This document shows, in pieces, positions 47,433 through 57,190 of a DNA stretch of 64,000 bases (positions are counted from its first letter, which is position 1; the number at the start of each line of letters is the position of its first letter). The DNA is from Shewanella polaris (lineage in GTDB: Bacteria > Pseudomonadota > Gammaproteobacteria > Enterobacterales > Shewanellaceae): assembly GCF_006385555.1 (NCBI RefSeq), contig NZ_CP041036.1:1426001-1490000 (forward strand), read 5' to 3'. A model generated the notes under the pieces. The model saw nothing but the letters and a program-made list of their open reading frames with translations, searched no databases and was not told the origin of the DNA. Both the position numbers and the translations under genes were made by a program.

Positions 47433-50400
47433 TTATTTTTTCGTTAAGGTGCCGTTAATAGTGTCAAATTTAAGCTTATCTGCTGTCAGCATTAGCTCAA
47501 AGTCAGCTTCTCTAATAGGCTTACTATAGATATAGCCTTGAATTTCTTCACAGTTAAGTGCTTTTAATATATTGAGTTGTGCTGTTTGTTCTACACCTTC
47601 ACCAACCACTGTCAGTCCCATATTGTGAGCTATCGTAATAATAGAATCGACCATCTTGAGATCTCGGTCTGATTTATCTATATCATCAACAAAAGTTTTA
47701 TCGATTTTTAAACAGTGAATAGGGAATCTTTTTAGATATGATAAAGAAGAATAGCCAGTACCAAAATCGTCAAGCGCCAGACTGACGCCCATTTTCGCTA
47801 ATTGTTGCATTACTTTAATGGCCTGTTCTGGATTTTTGATGACAGTGCCTTCAGTAATCTCTAGTTCTAAGTGTTTGGCCGGTAGTTTTGTTAGTCGTAA
47901 AGTTGACTCTATTCGTTGCTGTAAATCAGGGAGTGCAAACTGCCTCGACGATAAATTGACAGCGACTCTGCCGCTAAATAGACCTAATTCGAGCCATTTT
48001 TGCGCGGCAAAACAGGCTTTTCTTAGTACAACATCGCCAATCTCTACTATTAATCCATTTTCTTCAGCTAATGGGATAAACTCATTTGGTCCAATCAGGC
48101 CTAATTTAGGATGATTGAGTCTAACTAATGCTTCCATGCCATTGAGTCGATCCATTTTTACATCTATTTTAGGTTGGTAATACACTTCAAATAAGTCATC
48201 TTTGAGTGCTTCTCGGATCAAATTTTCTATTTCTAGTTGACGTAGTGCATTTTGGTTTAATGATTCAGAATAAAATTGATAGCGATTACCACCACCTGAT
48301 TTTGCGTGATACATGGCAATATCGGCTTTACGTAGTAATGCCTGCTCGTTTTGCTCATCTTCAGGATAAAGCACTATCCCAATACTAATACCTAGCACGA
48401 GTGAGTCGTTATTAAGAGTGAAAGCTGGCTTTAGACAATTTATTACTTGTGTTGCAATAGCTGCACATGATCCGATATCTGGATGTTGATCGACAAGTAA
48501 GGCGAACTCATCACCTCCTAGACGGTATAAGCTGGCATGCTTAGGAATGGCTAACTGAATTCGTTCAGCAACACCAATTAATAAGTCATCACCAATTTGA
48601 TGACCTAATGAGTCATTTATACGTTTAAAATTATCTAAATCAAGCACCATCAGAGTGTGATGAACATCTTTTTTAACTAAGTTACTGAGTGTCACTTGCA
48701 AGCTAGAGCGATTAGGAAGACCTGTAAGCAAATCATTATTGGTTAGTTTTCTCAGTTCTTCTTCTTGTTGCTTACGGCGGGTTATATCGGAAAATACGCC
48801 AACATAATGACTTGTTTCACCTTGTTCATTGTATATTGCGTCAATTGTGATTTCCATTAAGAAAAAATTGTCTTTACCTTTACTTGCTTCAAGTTCACCG
48901 CTCCAACGCCCCTGTTGCTTTAGCAAGCTCCTTATTTGTTCGGAATAACTTGCTGGATAGCGAGTAAAATTAAGCGTTTCGGAGACAAACTTTTCTTTTG
49001 TTGATGCGGTCAGCTCACAACAAGCATTATTAACTTCAACAAATTGATACTTCTCATTAAGGATAAACATCCCTTCTGAGATGTTTTCAATTGCTCGCGC
49101 AAACAAACGTAATTGCTCTTCGGCTTGTTTGATATTATTAATGTCTTTAATGGTGCCAGTCATTCGCAGAGGCTGGTCTTTTTGGTCGCGCTCAACTATT
49201 TTGGCTCTGTCTAAAATCCAGATCCACTGCTGATTACGCGCCTTAACGCGATAAGCAATTTCAAAGTGATCAGTTAGGGCATTAAAGTGATCGTTTAAGG
49301 CTTTTGTCACCCGTTCTCTGTCTAGTGGGTGGATATTGCTTTCTTCATCAGGGTTACCCGAGCGACGACCGTCTTGAGGGAAGTCTAACGAGCCCCAAAT
49401 GTTAGAACGGTAAATTTTGCCACTTTCGATATCCCAGTCCCACATTTCATCTCCACTGCCCCACAAGGACAGTTTTAAACGCTCTTCACTCTGGGCTATT
49501 TGTTTTTGGATTTCTCGTCGGCGAATTATAACTCTAAAAAATAAAATTATAATAAATAATATAATTATACCGTACACAAATTTGGCTTCTAAAGATAACC
49601 ACCAGGGAGGTGTTACTAATATTTTAATACTTTTTATATCCGTATTTTTACTTGAGAGCTTGTTTTTTGCATATACCTTAAAAGTATATTGTCCTGCAGA
49701 TAAGTTAGTGTAAGTTACATTGTTGTTTCCATTTGTAGATAACCAATTCTTTTCGAGATCTTCTAAGTAATAAAAAAACTCAAAATCGTTATTGTTTTTA
49801 CCTAAAATATTAAATTTAATTGTGAATGGGTAGTCCGAATATTTTAATGTTATTTTTTCTAAGTTGTTTATAGGTTTTTTTAATATGTCAGAACCGATAT
49901 TGACATGACGGTTAAATAATAGAAAGTCAGTTAGTTTTATTGTGTCTACTGTATTCTTTGACATCGCTGTTAAAATATTTTTCGGTTCTATTACACTGAT
50001 CCCATCTGGCCCACCAAACAACACAGAGTCATTTAATCTTAGTAATGATTGAGTGTTGTAATCTTTCAATGCACCATTCTTAGTATTTAATGTGTGAACA
50101 ATATTGGTGTCAAGATTAATAATGTAGATTTCTCTATTTGACGACGCAACCATTAAATTATTAAGGATTGCCATTGAAGAGATAATTTTTTTTCTATTAA
50201 GTATTATTGTTGGTTTTTTAACTTTATTTTTATCTATTGAAAAAATCGAATTCCGAGTGCCAAAATATATGGTGCTTTGTTTAATTGCGATATTAAAGAC
50301 TATATCCTCATTAAAAACATTTGTTATGCTATTCTTTTCCCATACTAGCAATCCCGCTTGTGATGCAATCCATAATTTAGAGTCTATTTTTACCATGTCA

Positions 50401-51746
50401 TAAATAGGGTAGTCAAGATTGGTTTTTATTTCTTCAACAACATCACCTGCTGTTGATAATATCTGTATTTCACCTTTAAAATTTGAACTGTAAATTTGGT
50501 TTGTTTCTTTGTTATATTTTATGTTGACAATTAATTCATTATTTAGTTTTTTTTCTATACCATTTTCTATGTTTATTAAATATAAACCCGATTTAGTTCC
50601 AACAAATGCAAGTTTATCTATCACTAATATTGATTTTGGCCCGTGTGGTAGAGATGTGTTAATTATATTGGTTAAGACAATATTGTTGTTATATACATAT
50701 ATGTTTTTTTTGTCATTAACTAAAAATATATCATCTTTATATTTTGATATAGACCATATATTGTTTGATATGCCTTTAATTGTTTTTATAAAGTTATTTT
50801 CAGGTGAGATGGTTATAAATCCATCAGTGTAGTTAGATATATAAAAGTTTTTCCCATTGGAAAATATAAAAGATTTAATGAACTTTTCATTTTCAATTCT
50901 AAGTTCACCTAATGACTTCCATTTTATTTTATTGTTAACTATTTCAAAACTGAATAACTTATTTCCATACAAGCCAATAATATTATTTGTTTGACGAGCA
51001 TCTGCAGATAAACTCATGAGTTTTAATGATGATTTTTTTTTAATTTCTTTATTGAGTGAAAATAATCCTTGTTCGGTTGAAGCTATTATTTCTGAGTTTA
51101 CAATTATTATATCATTAGAGTTATTCAATATTTTAGTTGTATTTTTATGATCTTTTTTGAAAATATTGCCATCATAGTTTCTAATGTAAAAAGTATCATC
51201 AACCTTTATTATGTTTTTTATTTCTTTTAGATTTTCGTCCTCAAAAACTGAATTCTCATCTTTTTTATTTTTATAAGATATAAACTTATTATTTAAACCG
51301 ATGAAAATATCATCATCTTGTTTTGATATTGACCAAACAGCTTGTTCACCAATTAGGGCAGAAATACTGTTTCTAGTAAAAGTTTCTGTTTCCTTATCAA
51401 ATTGAACCAGACCTTTATCCGTTCCGACTAGTAGTATGCCATTATCATCTATAAGCAAATTGCGAATAAAAGAACTGGGTAGAGAATTTGCATTATCATC
51501 AGCATAGAATTGTTTGAATTCGTTGCCATCAAAACGGTTTAACCCATTGATTGTGCCAACCCAAACGTAACCCTCTGGATCTTCAACGATGGACGTTACG
51601 GTGTCCTGGGATAAACCATCAGCAACACCATAATTAGTGTGGTTAAGCAGGATATCAAACTTTGGTTCTGTGTCATCAGCTTCAATGGCTGTTACGCCGA
51701 AGCTAAAAATAAAATAAACACAGATTAATAGTAATATTTTAGGCAT
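47433..51746 (-). CDS. Membrane sensor with periplasmic propeller, two PAS, GGDEF and EAL domains
   Basis: The 1437-residue protein is predicted to make and/or break cyclic-di-GMP in response to a periplasmic signal. It has a signal peptide (about residues 1-22) and two-component-regulator propeller repeats (LSQDTVTSIVEDPEGYVWVGT and others). A Y_Y_Y-type domain lies before a membrane helix near 720-740. Two PAS domains (about 755-995) follow, then GGDEF with an intact RLGGDEF near 1080 and EAL with MEALVRL near 1205 and DDFGTGYSS. Both catalytic motifs look intact. The propeller part is much more A/T-rich than the C-terminal half. The repeat-protein gene starts 110 bp downstream. Confidence 0.92.
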   Translation of the reverse strand: MPKILLLICVYFIFSFGVTAIEADDTEPKFDILLNHTNYGVADGLSQDTVTSIVEDPEGYVWVGTINGLNRFDGNEFKQFYADDNANSLPSSFIRNLLIDDNGILLVGTDKGLVQFDKETETFTRNSISALIGEQAVWSISKQDDDIFIGLNNKFISYKNKKDENSVFEDENLKEIKNIIKVDDTFYIRNYDGNIFKKDHKNTTKILNNSNDIIIVNSEIIASTEQGLFSLNKEIKKKSSLKLMSLSADARQTNNIIGLYGNKLFSFEIVNNKIKWKSLGELRIENEKFIKSFIFSNGKNFYISNYTDGFITISPENNFIKTIKGISNNIWSISKYKDDIFLVNDKKNIYVYNNNIVLTNIINTSLPHGPKSILVIDKLAFVGTKSGLYLINIENGIEKKLNNELIVNIKYNKETNQIYSSNFKGEIQILSTAGDVVEEIKTNLDYPIYDMVKIDSKLWIASQAGLLVWEKNSITNVFNEDIVFNIAIKQSTIYFGTRNSIFSIDKNKVKKPTIILNRKKIISSMAILNNLMVASSNREIYIINLDTNIVHTLNTKNGALKDYNTQSLLRLNDSVLFGGPDGISVIEPKNILTAMSKNTVDTIKLTDFLLFNRHVNIGSDILKKPINNLEKITLKYSDYPFTIKFNILGKNNNDFEFFYYLEDLEKNWLSTNGNNNVTYTNLSAGQYTFKVYAKNKLSSKNTDIKSIKILVTPPWWLSLEAKFVYGIIILFIIILFFRVIIRRREIQKQIAQSEERLKLSLWGSGDEMWDWDIESGKIYRSNIWGSLDFPQDGRRSGNPDEESNIHPLDRERVTKALNDHFNALTDHFEIAYRVKARNQQWIWILDRAKIVERDQKDQPLRMTGTIKDINNIKQAEEQLRLFARAIENISEGMFILNEKYQFVEVNNACCELTASTKEKFVSETLNFTRYPASYSEQIRSLLKQQGRWSGELEASKGKDNFFLMEITIDAIYNEQGETSHYVGVFSDITRRKQQEEELRKLTNNDLLTGLPNRSSLQVTLSNLVKKDVHHTLMVLDLDNFKRINDSLGHQIGDDLLIGVAERIQLAIPKHASLYRLGGDEFALLVDQHPDIGSCAAIATQVINCLKPAFTLNNDSLVLGISIGIVLYPEDEQNEQALLRKADIAMYHAKSGGGNRYQFYSESLNQNALRQLEIENLIREALKDDLFEVYYQPKIDVKMDRLNGMEALVRLNHPKLGLIGPNEFIPLAEENGLIVEIGDVVLRKACFAAQKWLELGLFSGRVAVNLSSRQFALPDLQQRIESTLRLTKLPAKHLELEITEGTVIKNPEQAIKVMQQLAKMGVSLALDDFGTGYSSLSYLKRFPIHCLKIDKTFVDDIDKSDRDLKMVDSIITIAHNMGLTVVGEGVEQTAQLNILKALNCEEIQGYIYSKPIREADFELMLTADKLKFDTINGTLTKK

Positions 51747-52037
51747 AGATTTATACTTATTCTCTTTTGATGCCGCAAAGAAGTTGATGAATTGACTACT
51801 TTTTCAGAAAGCTGGCTCTTTGTCAAAAGCATGTTAACAAAAAAAGTGCGATTGATAGAATATTACTCAGTTATTACAATAAAAATTGCATAAAGTTATT
51901 TTTTAATCAATTAGTTATAATAATACTTACGTTTTATTTAGTACCTTGTACCGTTAACCTCGCTTGCTAAGCTTTGTTAACTTAACAACAACTTATTTTT
52001 CATTTTATGTTTTTCATTTTTCTGAGATAGAGATTCA

Positions 52038-54827
52038 CTAAAACTGAAATTTATCGGCCTGCTGTTTAAACGCCTTTAAATCAACGATCATATTATCTGA
52101 ACGCAAATTTGTTTGTTGATTATGCTGTTCGCCACTGTTAAACAGCACTAATCGATCGCAATTCTTACTGCGCATGTGAGCTACCATAAACTTGATTAAA
52201 TCGGCTCTTGTGAGTTGTTCCACACAAGCCACAACCATTTCACGTTGATTAAATGCATAATCACGATTACCTAAGCTCACCCAATAACGTTGGCTGCGAG
52301 TTTTTAGATTGGTATCGTGTTCCATTATTTGAGCGATCATGCCTTGTTTAGTGCTTTCCCATTGTTCATTGGTAATTTGCATAACAGCATAATTAAAGTC
52401 GGCTATGAACTCGTCAATTGCTTCGAGCAGTTGTCTTGGACCTGTTGTGGGGGACTGAACATAAAAAATTAGCCCAGGGTGTCTGTTTAGTGGTAAATAA
52501 CCAGTACCGACCATGTAACCTAATTGCTGCTTAGTGCGCAATTCATGGAAAAAGGTAGATGACATGGTATGGTTTAATAAACTGAATAACGCCATACGTT
52601 CCGGGGTTGCCATTCGAGATTGGTAGTAGACTATAATTGCGCTATCTTGATGATCAATGACTTTTTCTAGAAGTAATGAGCCTCTTTTATCGAGGTTGAT
52701 AAGCTCGCGTGATGATTCGGCGCTGGGTTTGGTGACTAAAGACAATAGATGTTGTAAGCGTTTGCCAAGTTGTTGAGCTTCTTCAACCAGCCAATCTCCG
52801 TAAACTAAACCTTCAAGATATATCTTTTTATAAAATTCGCTTACATGATTATGTAAATCATCAAGGGTGAGTAATGCCAGTTCCTCTGCCATTCTCGCGG
52901 GTTCAAAACTTCTTTTTTGCAGCGAGACGGTTAAACTGGTAAATAATTGTGATATTGGTTTGGCTTTAGCAACATTATTCCAACTGCGTAAAATCTGGTT
53001 TTTAATCATGTTAAAGCGCTGTTCAGTAAAATTACGTTCGCGTGCTTTATTGATAATCAAGGTTAATAACTTTTCTTGGTTACCGGTAAAACCTGTTAAA
53101 TGCAGCGTAATACCGCCTTGGTGAGGGTAGATATTGTAATTAAGTCCTGCAACCTCTGCTTGGTAAGTCGGCTCCGTTAGATAATCAATAAGCATTTCAA
53201 CGTACAGTCTAGTTAAAGCTGCTTTTTTTGGCGTAGAGCTGGCTTGATCTGAGTCCATTGATAAGTATAAATGTCCTTTAGGAACTTTGAATTCATCATC
53301 TTTTTTGTGCCAAATACGATAGCCTTCACCTTCAGCTACTATGGTAGGTATTGGTGTATTACTTTTGTCTGCTCGAGCTCGTGGGTTGGCGACAATAAAC
53401 GGATTTTTTTCAGGAAGTTTAAGTGTTTCTCTTATTGAAATTGCTGACCATTTTGCTATTTGTTGAGCCGTTAATGAGCTGACTTGGTAAGGGGTGTCAT
53501 ACCATTTTGCTTGACTATCAACCTGCGAGTCTTTTGCTACTGTGATGAGGCGCATATTGTTCACCGACATCATGCACAGCAATTGCTTGGTTTCATCCAC
53601 AAGCATCTCATCCATACGATAGTCGCCATAAATAATGTCTTTTATATCGTAATGGTGCATGTTGATGCTGAGATGACTCGCTAAATCCAAGGTTTTGATC
53701 TGTTCTTGGAAACGAAATGCTGTATCAAGTAAATTAGCTCGTTCTTGGTAGCGCCATGTTTGAATACCTTGTTGCTTAATCAGTTCTATGTATTCAAATA
53801 CACAGGATACGACTTCATCAAGCTCAGCAAATCCTTTGTCGGTTAATTGTATGCTGATTGAATAGTCTTTAAAATTGTAACCATTAACCCCACCGCCAGC
53901 AGATAAGTTATTGGCTAATCCCTGTACTTTTAAATAGGACAGTAAACTTCCCGGACTTTCATTACCAAGCAAATGGCTGATAAATGTGAGTGGTTTTCGC
54001 TTATAAAATTGATCTATCTGTGGCAGTGCGAAGCTAATACTGACTCGCTTTTGATCTTTTAACGGTACAATTTGTATATGTTTCTGTTGTTGAGCCTCCG
54101 TTATCAACGCTTCAGATGGATAGTGTTTACTTACATTTCTATTGAGGATCTTTGAAAAATATTGCTCAACGATAATGCCCAGTTCTGCTATTGGACGGGG
54201 GGCGACAACGCATAATGTCATGATATTGGCGCTGTAATGTTGTTGATAAAAAGCCAATAATTCGTCTCGAATATCTGCTTGTTTACCCGCTAAGGTTGTT
54301 TGGTTACCGACAGAAAATTTCGAGAACGGGTGTTTGGGGTTAACTGTTTCTTTTTGAACTTGGTAAACGCGGCGAATGTCATCTTTTAATTTTAAACTAA
54401 ATTCAGATTCGATTGCCTGTCTTTCTCGATCAACTAATTCTAAGTCAAACTTAGGAGCAATAAAAAATTGGCTAAATCGGTCTAATGAACCTTCTAAAGC
54501 TTCTGCGTTGATACTATAGAAAAAATTAGTCTGTTCTGTGCCTGTCCACGCATTATTGTTACCACCATGTTGATTAATATAAGCATGGTATTCGCCAGAG
54601 TCTGGATATTTCTCGGTACCTAAAAACAACATGTGTTCAAGAAAATGCGCCATACCAGGTCGAGTTGCGGGATCGTCAAAATGACCAACGTTGACAGCCA
54701 TAGATGCAGCTGCTTGATTTGATTGCATATCTTCAACTAACAACACTCGAAGTTGATTGTTTAATACTCGATATTGATATTGACGATGATCATTTTTGCT
54801 TTTATAAACCGCTGGAAATTCAGGCAA
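52038..54827 (-). CDS. Insulinase/pitrilysin family zinc protease (M16)
   Basis: The 929-residue protein has the inverted zinc motif HFLEH at residues 61-65 and the distal glutamate in ERQAIESEFS, as in protease III (PtrA) and insulysin. Four homologous M16 domains are expected at this length. No signal peptide is seen (MPEFPAVYKSKNDHRQ), unlike E. coli PtrA, so it may act in the cytoplasm on small peptides. It lies upstream of the sensor gene on the same strand, 291 bp away. Confidence 0.9.
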   Translation of the reverse strand: MPEFPAVYKSKNDHRQYQYRVLNNQLRVLLVEDMQSNQAAASMAVNVGHFDDPATRPGMAHFLEHMLFLGTEKYPDSGEYHAYINQHGGNNNAWTGTEQTNFFYSINAEALEGSLDRFSQFFIAPKFDLELVDRERQAIESEFSLKLKDDIRRVYQVQKETVNPKHPFSKFSVGNQTTLAGKQADIRDELLAFYQQHYSANIMTLCVVAPRPIAELGIIVEQYFSKILNRNVSKHYPSEALITEAQQQKHIQIVPLKDQKRVSISFALPQIDQFYKRKPLTFISHLLGNESPGSLLSYLKVQGLANNLSAGGGVNGYNFKDYSISIQLTDKGFAELDEVVSCVFEYIELIKQQGIQTWRYQERANLLDTAFRFQEQIKTLDLASHLSINMHHYDIKDIIYGDYRMDEMLVDETKQLLCMMSVNNMRLITVAKDSQVDSQAKWYDTPYQVSSLTAQQIAKWSAISIRETLKLPEKNPFIVANPRARADKSNTPIPTIVAEGEGYRIWHKKDDEFKVPKGHLYLSMDSDQASSTPKKAALTRLYVEMLIDYLTEPTYQAEVAGLNYNIYPHQGGITLHLTGFTGNQEKLLTLIINKARERNFTEQRFNMIKNQILRSWNNVAKAKPISQLFTSLTVSLQKRSFEPARMAEELALLTLDDLHNHVSEFYKKIYLEGLVYGDWLVEEAQQLGKRLQHLLSLVTKPSAESSRELINLDKRGSLLLEKVIDHQDSAIIVYYQSRMATPERMALFSLLNHTMSSTFFHELRTKQQLGYMVGTGYLPLNRHPGLIFYVQSPTTGPRQLLEAIDEFIADFNYAVMQITNEQWESTKQGMIAQIMEHDTNLKTRSQRYWVSLGNRDYAFNQREMVVACVEQLTRADLIKFMVAHMRSKNCDRLVLFNSGEQHNQQTNLRSDNMIVDLKAFKQQADKFQF

Positions 54828-54950
54828 GAGGAGGCTCCAGAAAAGATAACTTGTTATATATTGATCTTGTTATTACTTTTTAGCAAATTACCTTGGCTTA
54901 TTTTATTTAATTATCGACTAAAGTTTATCTAAATAACCCTTCTACTGGGT

Positions 54951-54978
54951 TTGTTGTTGCAGTGATTAGCGCTACAAT
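54951..54978 (+). promoter_or_regulatory. Probable promoter of sixA
   Basis: TTGTTG, a 16-bp spacer and TACAAT form a reasonable sigma-70 promoter, 38 bp before the sixA start codon. Confidence 0.45.
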
Positions 54979-55015
54979 TGGCAAGGAACAATAATAAAAA
55001 CATCATGAGAGAAGT

Positions 55016-55489
55016 ATGCAGCTATTTTTGATGCGTCATGGCGAAGCGAGTTTTGACGCGCCGTCAGATAAAGAGCGAAAATTAACAGAAACTGGCCGTA
55101 TTGAGACTGAATTAATGGCAAATTGGTTAGCTAAACAGGTTAATCATTTTGATTTAGTCATTGTTAGCCCGTACCTTCGTGCTCAACAATCTTGGCAAGA
55201 GGTAAGTACCCACTTACCTGAACCCCGAAAATGGGTAGTTGATGATGATGTTGTTCCGTCTGGTGATCCTAAAATAGCTGTAGATATCATATTGGCTTAT
55301 GCCGAACAATATAAAGCAGATAATGTGTTGGTCATTTCACATATGCCAATATTAGGCTTTATGGTGAGTGAGTTTGTTCCGAGTATGGAACCACCGTTAT
55401 TTGCAACTTCTGCAGTGGCTCATATTGACATGCTTGACCAGCAAACTCGCTTTGTGGCAATGACCGTACCCCATCAGGTTGTGATGTAA
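55016..55489 (+). CDS. sixA: Phosphohistidine phosphatase SixA
   Basis: The 157-residue protein begins with the histidine phosphatase motif LFLMRHGEAS (RHG; catalytic His near residue 8) and has a later His in VLVISHMPILG. SixA removes phosphate from histidine phosphotransfer domains, in E. coli acting on ArcB and the nitrogen phosphotransferase system. In E. coli it also lies between fadJ and smrB. Confidence 0.92.
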   Translation: MQLFLMRHGEASFDAPSDKERKLTETGRIETELMANWLAKQVNHFDLVIVSPYLRAQQSWQEVSTHLPEPRKWVVDDDVVPSGDPKIAVDIILAYAEQYKADNVLVISHMPILGFMVSEFVPSMEPPLFATSAVAHIDMLDQQTRFVAMTVPHQVVM

Positions 55490-55582
55490 TAACAATATTA
55501 TCTGCAATTGTTTGTAAGTAATATTGTGTGGGTATACATAAAGGTAAGTCATCACTTACCTTGTTTGCGCATACTCCCCTAA

Positions 55583-56110
55583 TTAACGTCGGTGAGGTTG
55601 ATCACCTATATCAATTAATACTAATAATGCCGCATCGCCACCCCATTCCTTTGGTGCCTGATGAAACGCTTTAACATTTGGATGTTGCGCTAACCACATT
55701 GGTGTTTGTTGCTTTAGAATCCCCATTCCATAACCGTGCATCACACAGCAACATATTGTGCTTTGCTTCACACATGCTTGGATAAGTGCTGCTAATTCAA
55801 GTTTAGCTTCTGCTTGACGCATTCCGTGTAAATCAAGCAATAGATCGGGTGAGTAATCTCCTCGTCTTAAGCGTTTTAATTCATGTTTATCTGTGTTGTT
55901 ATTAATCCAACGCATAGGACCATCGACCGGCAGAAGCGGCTGATACGTATCCGAAAAATAGCTATCAGCATGGATTTGCTGTTCTTTTATTTCGAACTGT
56001 TGTTTGGCTTTGACAGGCTGTTTAAAGTGGTGAGTATCTTGCCTTAGCGGTTTGATTCCCTCTATTAATGCACTAAACAGCGATAAGTCTGAATAATTAT
56101 CGTCTTTCAT
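55583..56110 (-). CDS. smrB: Smr domain endonuclease SmrB
   Basis: The 175-residue protein has a C-terminal Smr domain with LLLDLHGMRQAEAKLEL and the nuclease/nucleic-acid motif VMHGYGMGILK. SmrB cuts mRNA at collided ribosomes. The N-terminal helical tail fits ribosome contact. It diverges from prmB, which starts 79 bp away. Confidence 0.92.
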   Translation of the reverse strand: MKDDNYSDLSLFSALIEGIKPLRQDTHHFKQPVKAKQQFEIKEQQIHADSYFSDTYQPLLPVDGPMRWINNNTDKHELKRLRRGDYSPDLLLDLHGMRQAEAKLELAALIQACVKQSTICCCVMHGYGMGILKQQTPMWLAQHPNVKAFHQAPKEWGGDAALLVLIDIGDQPHRR

Positions 56111-56189
56111 TAGGGTATTGTATTGAATTCTAGGTCATCTTAATAGACATCAGTTACAATAGCTCAGAACAATTTTTGAGGAGTGTGTT

Positions 56190-57134
56190 TTGGATAAGAT
56201 CTTTGTAGATGAAGCTGTCACTGAGTTACGTACCATCGCTGATATGTTACGTTGGGCTGTCAGCCGTTTTAATGATGCCGGTATTTATTATGGTCACGGA
56301 ACGGATAATGCTTGGGATGAAGCGGTTGCATTGGTTTTTGATGCATTACATTTACCCGAAGAAGTTGGCCAGCAGGTTATTTTAAGTAACTTAACCAGTA
56401 GTGAAAAACACAAAATTGTTGAGTTGATTATTCGCCGTGTACGTGAACGTTTACCGGTACCGTATTTGACCAATAAAGCTAATTTTGCAGGGCTTGAATT
56501 TTACGTCGATGAACGCGTACTTGTACCGCGTTCACCCATTGCCGAAATGATTAATAATCAATTTAGCCCTTGGTTATACAACAAACCGGTTAATCGCATT
56601 TTGGATTTATGTACCGGTAGTGCTTGTATTGCCATTGCTTGTGCCTATGCATTTGAAGACGCTGAAGTTGACGCGTTAGATATTAGCGAAGATGCACTAG
56701 AAGTCGCGCAAATTAATATTGAATCTTTGGGTGTATTAGATCGTGTTTTCCCGATGCAATCTGATTTGTTCTCGGCAATCCCAAAAGGTCAGCATTACGA
56801 CTTAATTGTATCTAACCCTCCCTATGTTGATGCTGAAGATATTGGCGATATGCCTGAAGAATATCATCATGAACCCGAGATTGGGTTAGCATCTGGTAAT
56901 GATGGTTTAGATTTAACCAAGCGTATCTTAGCGAATGCAGCAGATTATCTTACCGAAAGTGGTTTGCTGGTCGTTGAAGTTGGTAATTCAATGGTACATC
57001 TGATTGAGCAATATCCTGATATGCCGTTTGCTTGGGTTGATTTTGAATTTGGTGGTGATGGCGTATTTGTGTTAACCCGTGATCAGCTAGTTGAAAATGA
57101 ATCACTTTTCGCCATCTATAAAGATAGTGAATAA
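56190..57134 (+). CDS. prmB: Ribosomal protein L3 N5-glutamine methyltransferase PrmB
   Basis: The 314-residue AdoMet-dependent enzyme methylates a glutamine of ribosomal protein L3. The AdoMet motif is [16 protein letters not shown] and the glutamine-binding motif is NPPY in [11 protein letters not shown]. The start is TTG at 56190, with GAGGAG 6 bp before it; neighbouring GTGs are out of frame. aroC follows after 56 bp, as in E. coli. Confidence 0.94.
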   Translation: MDKIFVDEAVTELRTIADMLRWAVSRFNDAGIYYGHGTDNAWDEAVALVFDALHLPEEVGQQVILSNLTSSEKHKIVELIIRRVRERLPVPYLTNKANFAGLEFYVDERVLVPRSPIAEMINNQFSPWLYNKPVNRILDLCTGSACIAIACAYAFEDAEVDALDISEDALEVAQINIESLGVLDRVFPMQSDLFSAIPKGQHYDLIVSNPPYVDAEDIGDMPEEYHHEPEIGLASGNDGLDLTKRILANAADYLTESGLLVVEVGNSMVHLIEQYPDMPFAWVDFEFGGDGVFVLTRDQLVENESLFAIYKDSE

Positions 57135-57190
57135 TAGCGGTAAGAATCGTACTCAATGAAGTGAATAATTAACAGAGGTAGTTAACGCAC

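Noticed and set aside
49417..49713. 98-codon + strand ORF opposite the sensor gene
   Set aside because: It is antisense to the membrane helix and PAS region of a clear gene and has no family resemblance.
46103..55015. Mobile element or prophage behind the accessory segment
   Set aside because: No transposase, integrase, terminal repeats or target duplication could be seen.
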